DNA from: CAYMAT01 sp964388495
GTDB taxonomy: Bacteria > Patescibacteriota > Gracilibacteria > Peribacterales > Peribacteraceae
Direction of reading: 5' to 3'
DNA: 37,059 nucleotides
Assembly (NCBI GenBank): GCA_964388495.1
Contig: CAYMAT010000007.1
Location: 1-37,059, forward strand
Part shown: positions 32,242 through 37,059 of the stretch, in pieces
Position numbering within the stretch: position 1 is the first letter of the stretch
Layout of the letters: each line of letters opens with the position of its first letter
Position numbers and translations under genes: made by a program
The notes under the pieces: generated by a model
The model's input: the letters and a program-made list of their open reading frames with translations, nothing else
Database searches by the model: none
What the model was told of the DNA's origin: nothing

Positions 32242-33178
32242 AGTACTCCCTGTACCACTGGACGAATTTGGGGATCCCCTCCTTGATAGTGGTCTTAGGT
32301 TCAAATCCAAGCATTTTGCGTGCCTTCTCAATACTCGCAAGGCTTGCCATGGTGTCGCCCGGCTGCATGTCCATGTAGTTCTTCTTTCCTTCCTTGCCAC
32401 AGGCGGTTTCGGCCCCCTTGATGTAATCCATGAGCTCCTCTTTGCGACCGCAGCCCAGGTTGAAGATCTCTTCGGGATAGTTTTTGTCGATGGACGCGAT
32501 GATGCCATTGGCGATGTCCTCCACGTACGTGAAATCGCGCTGCATTTTGCCGTGGCCAAAGACATTAAAGGGTCGATCGTGCAGGATGGCGTCCGTAAAG
32601 AGGAAGAGCGCCATGTCCGGGCGGCCGTAGGGACCGTAGACCGTGAAGAAACGGAGCCCGGTGACCGGGATTCCGTAGAGTTTGTGGTAGGTGTGGGCCA
32701 TCAGCTCGTTGTCTTTCTTGTTCTGTCCGTAGAGCGAGAGCTGGTCATCCGTGCGGTCGGTCTCCTCTGCGGGAAGCTTGCCGTTGCCGCCGTAGACGGA
32801 ACTGGAACTGGCGTAGATGAATCCGCCGATCTTCTGGAGACGCGCCTCGTCCAGGACTTCAAAGAAGCCGCGGATATTGATATCGATGTATTCCTCCGGG
32901 TGTTCAAATGAATAACGGACGCCGGCGATGGCCGCCAGGTGACACACGCGGTCGCAACCTTTCATTGCCTCGCGCACCGCAGCTCTGTCCTGGATATTGG
33001 CCTGCACAAAATGGAAGTTCTTGTGCTTTTTGAGGATCGCCAAACGCGCCTGCTTGAGGGTGGGATCGTAATAGGCGTTCATGTTGTCAAAACCCACCAC
33101 GGTATCGCCGCGGTCCAGCAACTTGAGTGACGTATGGAAGCCAATAAAACCGGCAGCACCGGTGAGGAGGATCTTCAT
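32231..33178 (-). CDS. UDP-glucuronate 4-epimerase-like SDR
   Basis: The 315-residue protein closely fits the UDP-glucuronate/UDP-galacturonate 4-epimerase group. It has MKILLTGAAGFIGFHTSLKL, GFDNMNAYYDPTLKQARL, CHLAAIAGVRYSFEHP, the Ser region YASSSSVYG, the Tyr-Lys pair YGQNKKDNE, LRFFTVYGPYGRPDMALFLF, and MQRDFTYVEDIANGI. The phrase NMNAYYDPTLK is typical of this group. It would convert UDP-GlcA, made by the divergently encoded dehydrogenase, to UDP-GalA. The open frame continues upstream of 33178 only through a heptad repeat, so ATG 33178 is used. A TATCCT hexamer in that repeat ends 6 bases before the ATG. Confidence 0.92.
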   Translation of the reverse strand: MKILLTGAAGFIGFHTSLKLLDRGDTVVGFDNMNAYYDPTLKQARLAILKKHKNFHFVQANIQDRAAVREAMKGCDRVCHLAAIAGVRYSFEHPEEYIDINIRGFFEVLDEARLQKIGGFIYASSSSVYGGNGKLPAEETDRTDDQLSLYGQNKKDNELMAHTYHKLYGIPVTGLRFFTVYGPYGRPDMALFLFTDAILHDRPFNVFGHGKMQRDFTYVEDIANGIIASIDKNYPEEIFNLGCGRKEELMDYIKGAETACGKEGKKNYMDMQPGDTMASLASIEKARKMLGFEPKTTIKEGIPKFVQWYREYYKI

Positions 33179-33179
33179 G

Positions 33180-33263
33180 GATACAGGATACAGAAGGTAG
33201 AATGCAGAATACAGAACAGAGAACGCGGAATTCCCTATTCCACATTCTCTCTTCCACATTCTA
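33180..33263. repeat. Long heptad array forming the divergent epimerase/dehydrogenase promoter, 12 units
   Basis: Twelve 7-base units run without a break. The left half has units such as GATACAG, AATGCAG and AATACAG. The right half has TATTCCA, CATTCTC and CATTCTA, which read on the other strand as AGAATG/GAATAG-type units. The centre is a perfect palindrome GGAATTCC (33227-33234), so the array is a rough inverted repeat. Confidence 0.8.
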
Positions 33264-33267
33264 TAAT
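33185..33267. promoter_or_regulatory. Divergent -10 elements at both ends of the heptad array
   Basis: On the minus strand TATCCT (33190-33185) ends 6 bases before ATG 33178 of the epimerase. On the plus strand TATAAT (33262-33267) ends 9 bases before ATG 33277, the first of two duplicated dehydrogenase starts. Confidence 0.55.
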
Positions 33268-33276
33268 CTAGCGCTC

Positions 33277-33318
33277 ATGAAAATTGCCATTGTTGGAACC
33301 CGTCTTCGCTCCTCATGA
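33277..33318 (+). pseudogene. 13-codon remnant copy of the dehydrogenase 5' end
   Basis: ATG 33277 begins a short frame, MKIAIVGTRLRSS, that ends at TGA 33316. Its first 24 bases match the true dehydrogenase start at 33380 in 22 positions. It sits 9 bases after TATAAT and is out of frame with the full gene. It may be a duplicated stub or may act as a leader peptide. Confidence 0.6.
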
Positions 33319-33379
33319 ATTCGGAGCTACGCCGGGCAGGCCGGCTACAGACATATTTTATCTTTCAAGCCTTGTTTCT
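33301..33379. mobile_element. Small insert with two hairpins between duplicated dehydrogenase starts
   Basis: About 79 bases separate the two copies of the dehydrogenase start sequence. The insert contains the stem GCTCC/GGAGC (33308-33312 with 33323-33327) and the stem GCCGG/CCGGC (33331-33335 with 33341-33345). It looks like a REP- or MITE-like palindromic element flanked by a 24-base imperfect direct repeat. No second copy is visible in this window. Confidence 0.4.
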
Positions 33380-34693
33380 ATGAAAATTGCCATTGTGGGC
33401 ACCGGGTATGTGGGACTCGTCTCTGCCGCTTGCTTTGCGGAACTGGGACACCACGTGATTGGCGTGGATATTGATGAAGCCAAGGTCAAAAAGCTTCAGA
33501 GCGGCAAGAGCACCATTTATGAGCCGGGACTGGAGGAACTGATCCAGAAAGGCCTCCGGAGCAACCTCCTCTCCTTCACTACGGACCTGAAGGAGGCATT
33601 GCCCCAGGTGCAGATCGTCTTTTCCGCAGTAGCCACCCCCCCGGGCGAGGGGTACCAGGCCGATCTGCGCGCCGTGTTTGCCGTGGCGGAGACGGTGGCG
33701 AAGTTTGCGGAAAAGGACGTCGTATTCGTGAACAAATCGACGGTGCCCGTGGGGACGGGGAAGATCTGCGAGGAGCGGATGCAGAAGGTGCTTACCGAGC
33801 GGAAGTCCAACGTGAAGATCTCGGTCATCAGCAATCCCGAATTCCTGCGGGAGGGTATGGCCGTGCCGGACACGCTGATGCCGGACCGCATCGTGGTGGG
33901 TATCAACGGTGACGCCGATGCGCAGAAAAAAATGGAAGACCTCTACCGCCCCATCACGCGCGTGGGGAAGCCCATCGTCTTCATGAGCCGCGAGAGCGCG
34001 GAGATCGTGAAATACGCAAGCAACGCCTTCCTGGCCACCAAGATCAGCTTCATCAACATGCTGAGTGAGCTGTGTGAGGTGGGCGGAGCCAACGTCCGTG
34101 ACGTGGCCAAGGGCATGGGTTTGGATAACCGCATCGGTCCGCGGTTTTTACACGCGGGCATCGGCTACGGCGGCAGCTGCTTCCCCAAGGACGTAAAGGC
34201 GCTCCTGGCCACCGCCAGGCAGTACGGACTCGATTTTTCCATCGTGGAAGCAACGGACCGCATCAACAGCCGCCAGCGGAAGCGCTTCTTTGATTTGATC
34301 CTCAAAAAACTTCCTCAAAAAGCGACCGTGGGCATCTGGGGACTGAGCTTCAAACCCAAGACCGATGACATGCGCGAGGCTCCCAGTCTTGATCTGCTCC
34401 CCATGCTTGTTGCCGCCGGGCACACCGTCCGCGTGTTTGATCCTGAGGCGATGGAGGTCAGTAAGAAACTGGTCCCGGCAGACGTCGTCTTCTGCTCGTC
34501 CGCCGCGGACGCCGTTAAGGACGCTGATGCGCTGGTACTTCTGACGGAATGGGATATTTTCCGCGGAGCGGACCTGGCAGAAATAAAATCTACGATGAAA
34601 GGTATCGAACTTTTTGACGGCAGAAATATTTATGAGCCTGAAGAGGTGAAGGCTGCCGGTTTCAATTATTACGGCATCGGTATAGGGAAATAA
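33380..34693 (+). CDS. ugd: UDP-glucose 6-dehydrogenase
   Basis: The 437-residue enzyme oxidises UDP-glucose to UDP-glucuronate with two NAD+. Motifs are MKIAIVGTGYVGLVSAACFA, GVDIDEAKVKKL, YEPGLEEL, VNKSTVPVGT, SNPEFLREGMA, KYASNAFLATKISFIN, the catalytic Cys267 in GIGYGGSCFPKDVKAL, and WGLSFKPKTDDMREAP. All are intact and the length is usual. ATG 33380 is the family start. Its first 24 bases are repeated at 33277 behind a TATAAT, with a hairpin-rich insert between. The full gene must therefore be translated from a longer leader, or from another promoter such as the weak TATCTT near 33359, unlike most genes here. It is divergent from the UDP-glucuronate epimerase that would use its product. 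Confidence 0.95.
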   Translation: MKIAIVGTGYVGLVSAACFAELGHHVIGVDIDEAKVKKLQSGKSTIYEPGLEELIQKGLRSNLLSFTTDLKEALPQVQIVFSAVATPPGEGYQADLRAVFAVAETVAKFAEKDVVFVNKSTVPVGTGKICEERMQKVLTERKSNVKISVISNPEFLREGMAVPDTLMPDRIVVGINGDADAQKKMEDLYRPITRVGKPIVFMSRESAEIVKYASNAFLATKISFINMLSELCEVGGANVRDVAKGMGLDNRIGPRFLHAGIGYGGSCFPKDVKALLATARQYGLDFSIVEATDRINSRQRKRFFDLILKKLPQKATVGIWGLSFKPKTDDMREAPSLDLLPMLVAAGHTVRVFDPEAMEVSKKLVPADVVFCSSAADAVKDADALVLLTEWDIFRGADLAEIKSTMKGIELFDGRNIYEPEEVKAAGFNYYGIGIGK

Positions 34694-34713
34694 GTTCCCC
34701 AGCTTCTTGCTGG

Positions 34714-34741
34714 CCGCTCATCGCTAACTGCTTATCGCTTA
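34714..34741. repeat. Heptad array ending at the PfkB kinase start, 4 units
   Basis: Four NNGCTNA units (CCGCTCA, TCGCTAA, CTGCTTA, TCGCTTA) lie directly before the kinase gene. The last base of the array is the A of its ATG. The array is in the 47-base gap after ugd. Confidence 0.75.
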
Positions 34742-35688
34742 TGAAGAAAATCCTCGTCACCGGCTCCATGGCCTACGATGTCCTCCTTGGCTATGACGGG
34801 TCCTTTAAAGACGCCATCGGGAACGATACGGAGAAGCTCTCGGTCTCTTTCTTCAGCCCGCGCTACGCCCGGCACCACGGCGGGACGGGATCCAATATCT
34901 CGTGGAACTTGGCTTCCCTGGGCGGAAAACCCGTCCTGGTCACGGACATCGGATACGACGGAGGGGAATACCGGGATTTCCTCAAAGAGCGCGGCGCTGA
35001 TGTGCATCATGTGCGGCAGCATCAGGATCATGTGACGGCCACAGCGGTGATTGGCACGGACAACGCGGAGCGCCAGATCGCCTTTTTCCACCCCGGTGCG
35101 GACGCGCACGGCACGTGGCCGGACTTGAACGAGGACCGGGATGATTTTGCGTACGCCATAGTCTCGCCGCGGAATCCCCTGTTGGTGATGGAAGCGGTGC
35201 GCTGGTGCGGCACGTGGAAGGTTCCGCTGCTGTTTGATCCCGGCCAGATCATCATCGCCCTCTCCAAAGACGAATTGATCACCGGCATCAAGACCGCCAG
35301 GGGCGTCATCTGCAACAACTATGAGTGGGATCTTTTGAGCCAGAAGACGGGCATGAACGAGAAGGACGTGGTGAAGCACGCGGAGTACCTGATCATCACG
35401 CGCGGGGAGGCGGGAGTGACTATCATGGACCGCGGGGGCAAAAAGGATCTGCCTGCCTGCAAACCGGACCAAGTGGTGAATCCCACCGGCGCGGGTGATG
35501 CCCTGCGCGCGGGGCTCTTGTTCGGCCTCAGTAAAAGATGGGATCTCCACACCAGCGTACAATTGGGTGCCGCCGTCGCCTCCCTGGTTGTTGAGCAGGA
35601 GGGCACCCTTATCGCTGATATGGATATAGAGGAGATCGACGGACGTGTATATACAACGTACGGACAAAAGATGCCGCCTCTACGCTGA
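34741..35688 (+). CDS. PfkB-family carbohydrate kinase
   Basis: The 315-residue protein belongs to the ribokinase/PfkB family, which phosphorylates sugars, nucleosides or sugar phosphates with ATP. It has the N-terminal pattern ILVTGSMAYDVLLGYDG, the glycine-rich substrate-lid block HHGGTGSNISWNLASLGG, a middle core with ICNNYEWDLL, LIITRGEAGVTIMD, and the anion-hole/catalytic motif NPTGAGDALRAGLLFG with Asp253 as base. The usual D-T in 'DTxGAGD' is N-P-T here, as in adenosine-kinase-like members, so a nucleoside substrate is possible. Adenosylhomocysteinase, which releases adenosine, is encoded 0.8 kb downstream. It follows ugd on the same strand after a heptad array and overlaps the convergent cysteine-cluster gene by 9 bases. 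Confidence 0.9.
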   Translation: MKKILVTGSMAYDVLLGYDGSFKDAIGNDTEKLSVSFFSPRYARHHGGTGSNISWNLASLGGKPVLVTDIGYDGGEYRDFLKERGADVHHVRQHQDHVTATAVIGTDNAERQIAFFHPGADAHGTWPDLNEDRDDFAYAIVSPRNPLLVMEAVRWCGTWKVPLLFDPGQIIIALSKDELITGIKTARGVICNNYEWDLLSQKTGMNEKDVVKHAEYLIITRGEAGVTIMDRGGKKDLPACKPDQVVNPTGAGDALRAGLLFGLSKRWDLHTSVQLGAAVASLVVEQEGTLIADMDIEEIDGRVYTTYGQKMPPLR

Positions 35689-36387
35689 AATTGAAGACAA
35701 AGTGCGACCTTTTGCATTGGCGTCTTGATGTTCATCCTTTACGGATGTGGGAACCGACGTAATGAACCACCAATAGAAGCGCCTGCGTATGTCCTGATTG
35801 CAGGTGAGAAGAACTTCTCGGGCAATGGAGGAAAAATCCTCACGATCCAGAAGAGTGCGAAGATGCAATCTCTCAAAATGAACTTCGTCAAAAACTTGAA
35901 GGTCGTGCAAATACGTTTTTAGGGTGTCACGGAATCTTTCCTGGATATATAAAAGTTCACTGGCCATCTCCACCGCCTCAGGGAACGCCCCTATCGCCAG
36001 AAAATCGGAATGTCGCTGGATCTCGGCGAGACTGCCGGGGGAAAGCAGGCGAAGAGCCAGTGCTTCGGTAGCACTTTCATATGCCGTATACCGTTTGTCT
36101 GTATCCATATCCATGAACACAAGCGCCCCATTCCATGCACCACAGACCCATTCCGGACTTCCTTTTTGTCCATGCACCAGGCAGGAAGACTTTCCATCTT
36201 TTCCAATGACCTCCTGCGGACATTTCTCTCCAGCCCGCTTGGGCACCAACGCGGACATGGGATCGCCAGGCACTCCCGGGACGCCGTTTTGAATGTTCAT
36301 CGCGCTGCAGCACACACCGCACTGGTTGCATCCGCCTTTTTTACAAGCATCGATCTCTTCGCCGGAAAGGACGGGTAGTGACCTCAT
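35680..36387 (-). CDS. Cysteine-cluster protein (YkgJ-like metal-binding)
   Basis: The 235-residue protein carries an N-terminal Cys cluster CKKGGCNQCGVCC (C15, C20, C23, C26, C27), followed by single cysteines in EKCPQ, SSCLVHG and WVCGAW. This CxxCxxCC arrangement with later cysteines fits the YkgJ-type zinc- or iron-chelating domain family, whose role is poorly known. The C-terminal half (about 100-235) is helical and unrecognised, with a basic end. Family members are usually shorter (about 90-150 residues), so the C-terminal half is an added domain. It is convergent with the kinase gene, and their last 9 bases overlap. No good -10 precedes the ATG, but an AT-rich TTTATAT touches it. Confidence 0.8.
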   Translation of the reverse strand: MRSLPVLSGEEIDACKKGGCNQCGVCCSAMNIQNGVPGVPGDPMSALVPKRAGEKCPQEVIGKDGKSSCLVHGQKGSPEWVCGAWNGALVFMDMDTDKRYTAYESATEALALRLLSPGSLAEIQRHSDFLAIGAFPEAVEMASELLYIQERFRDTLKTYLHDLQVFDEVHFERLHLRTLLDREDFSSIAREVLLTCNQDIRRRFYWWFITSVPTSVKDEHQDANAKGRTLSSISA

Positions 36388-36466
36388 ATAAAGGGCAGCA
36401 TTTTAAGGGCGCTCGCCGGTAAATTTCCATCAACTTCGCCGTATTTCATTTTTCCGCTTCATCCTC

Positions 36467-36472
36467 TATTGT
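36467..36472 (+). promoter_or_regulatory. -10-like TATTGT before the adenosylhomocysteinase gene
   Basis: TATTGT ends 8 bases before ATG 36481. No Shine-Dalgarno sequence fits between them. Confidence 0.35.
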
Positions 36473-36480
36473 TTGCGCCT

Positions 36481-37059
36481 ATGTCACACGTCAAAGACCC
36501 CTCACTCGCCCCCCAGGGCAAACTGAATATTGAGATCGCCGAACGCCGTATGGGCGCTCTTATGACCGTGCGCGAGCGGTTTGCCAAGGAGCAGCCGTTT
36601 AAAGGCCTTACCATCGGTATGGCGCTGCACGTCACCAAAGAGACCGCCGTGCTGGTGAAGACGCTGGTTGCCGGAGGTGCCAAGGTGGCCATCACGGGCT
36701 GCAACCCCTTAAGCACGCAGGACGACGTGGCCGCGGCACTCGCCGAGGAAAAGGACGTGCTAGTGTGGGGATATAAAGGAGAAGGCAAAGAGGATTACTA
36801 CAAATTCATGAACGCGGTGCTGGATACAAAGCCGCACATCACCATCGATGACGGCTGCGACCTGGTGACGGAGATCCACACCAAGCGTCCGGATCTTTTG
36901 GCGGGAATCATCGGCGGCTGCGAGGAGACCACCACCGGCATCATCCGCCTCAAGGCCATGGAGCGCGACGGCGCCCTTAAGATTCCCATGGTGGCGGTGA
37001 ACGACAACAAGACCAAGCACCTCATGGATAACTACTACGGCACGGGCCAGTCGACCTTT
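36481..37059 (+). CDS. ahcY: Adenosylhomocysteinase, 5' part (runs off the window)
   Basis: The first 193 codons of S-adenosylhomocysteine hydrolase are present. The enzyme splits S-adenosylhomocysteine, the by-product of methylation, into adenosine and homocysteine. Visible motifs are GKLNIEIAERRMGALM, GLTIGMALHVTKETAVLVKTL, GGAKVAITGCNPLSTQDDVAAAL, ITIDDGCDLVTEIH, GGCEETTTGIIRLKAME, and VAVNDNKTKHLMDNYYGTGQS. The short spacing between IDDGCDLV and GGCEETTTG, without a long insertion, resembles the compact archaeal/thermophile-type enzymes. The NAD-binding domain lies beyond the window. TATTGT lies 8 bases before the ATG. S-adenosylmethionine-dependent enzymes such as TrmD in this window generate its substrate. 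Confidence 0.93.
   Translation, partial: MSHVKDPSLAPQGKLNIEIAERRMGALMTVRERFAKEQPFKGLTIGMALHVTKETAVLVKTLVAGGAKVAITGCNPLSTQDDVAAALAEEKDVLVWGYKGEGKEDYYKFMNAVLDTKPHITIDDGCDLVTEIHTKRPDLLAGIIGGCEETTTGIIRLKAMERDGALKIPMVAVNDNKTKHLMDNYYGTGQSTF

Noticed and set aside
33284..33379. A 32-codon N-terminal extension of the UDP-glucose dehydrogenase from a TTG
   Set aside because: It translates the hairpin insert; the conserved NAD-binding strand starts at ATG 33380.
1..37059. CRISPR arrays, tRNA or rRNA genes, riboswitches, insertion sequences
   Set aside because: I found no regularly spaced repeats with unique spacers, no tRNA cloverleaf, no rRNA-like segment, no transposase frame, and no gap long enough for a typical riboswitch except 33179-33379, which is explained by repeats.

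Overview
This window is a compact bacterial segment using the standard code, with TGA serving as a normal stop. Genes lie on both strands and often touch or overlap by 1-4 bases. I see no rRNA, tRNA, CRISPR array, transposase or integrase. Much of the content is surface-glycan genes, mixed with a flavodoxin-linked 2-oxoacid oxidoreductase, an ADP-forming acyl-CoA synthetase, trmD and a few proteins that I do not recognise. Start codons rarely have a Shine-Dalgarno sequence. Instead a -10-like hexamer (TANNNT) sits 6-10 bases upstream of most first-in-operon starts, which suggests leaderless transcription. Small overlapping genes, fermentative ATP production and many hypotheticals fit an uncultured Patescibacteria/CPR lineage. 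Peregrinibacteria-like is my best guess, but that is inference and no ribosomal marker is present to test it.

Layout. 1-5.2 kb: an unrecognised protein, an O-antigen ligase/polymerase, a UDP-GlcNAc 2-epimerase, a small helical protein and phosphoglycerate mutase. 5.2-9.7 kb: an AT-richer 765-residue protein with a probable transglutaminase-like core, two small proteins, a WecG/TagA glycosyltransferase and a thioredoxin-fold lipoprotein. 9.7-13.8 kb (minus strand): flavodoxin, 2-oxoacid oxidoreductase alpha/gamma fusion and beta subunit, trmD and a YggU-type protein. 13.9-18.4 kb (plus strand): an overlapping operon of MBOAT O-acyltransferase, SGNH-like partner and fused ADP-forming acetate-CoA ligase. 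18.5-23.1 kb: a GT2-GtrA fusion, an FAD oxidoreductase and a hypothetical protein ending in a HicA-like domain. 23.1-27 kb: a second SGNH/MBOAT pair, divergent from an AlgG-like beta-helix protein with a LysM-like region. 27-35.7 kb: three SDR nucleotide-sugar epimerases, a second GT2-GtrA fusion, a GT39-like transferase, a MarR regulator, UDP-glucose 6-dehydrogenase and a PfkB kinase. 35.7-37 kb: a cysteine-cluster protein and the 5' part of adenosylhomocysteinase.

Together the glycan genes suggest an O-acylated, uronic-acid-containing surface polysaccharide. UDP-GlcA would come from the dehydrogenase and UDP-GalA from its divergent epimerase. The two MBOAT/SGNH pairs would acylate the polymer, and the AlgG-like protein may bind or modify it. 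The oxidoreductase and the ADP-forming ligase make a plausible 2-oxoacid to acyl-CoA to acid plus ATP route.

The most unusual feature is a family of degenerate 7-bp tandem arrays, plus one 8-bp array. They sit at gene ends and starts, in promoters, and in frame inside trmD, the UDP-GlcNAc epimerase gene and korA. One array forms the whole divergent promoter between the epimerase and dehydrogenase genes. Next to it, the dehydrogenase gene's 5' end is duplicated around a hairpin-rich insert of about 80 bp.
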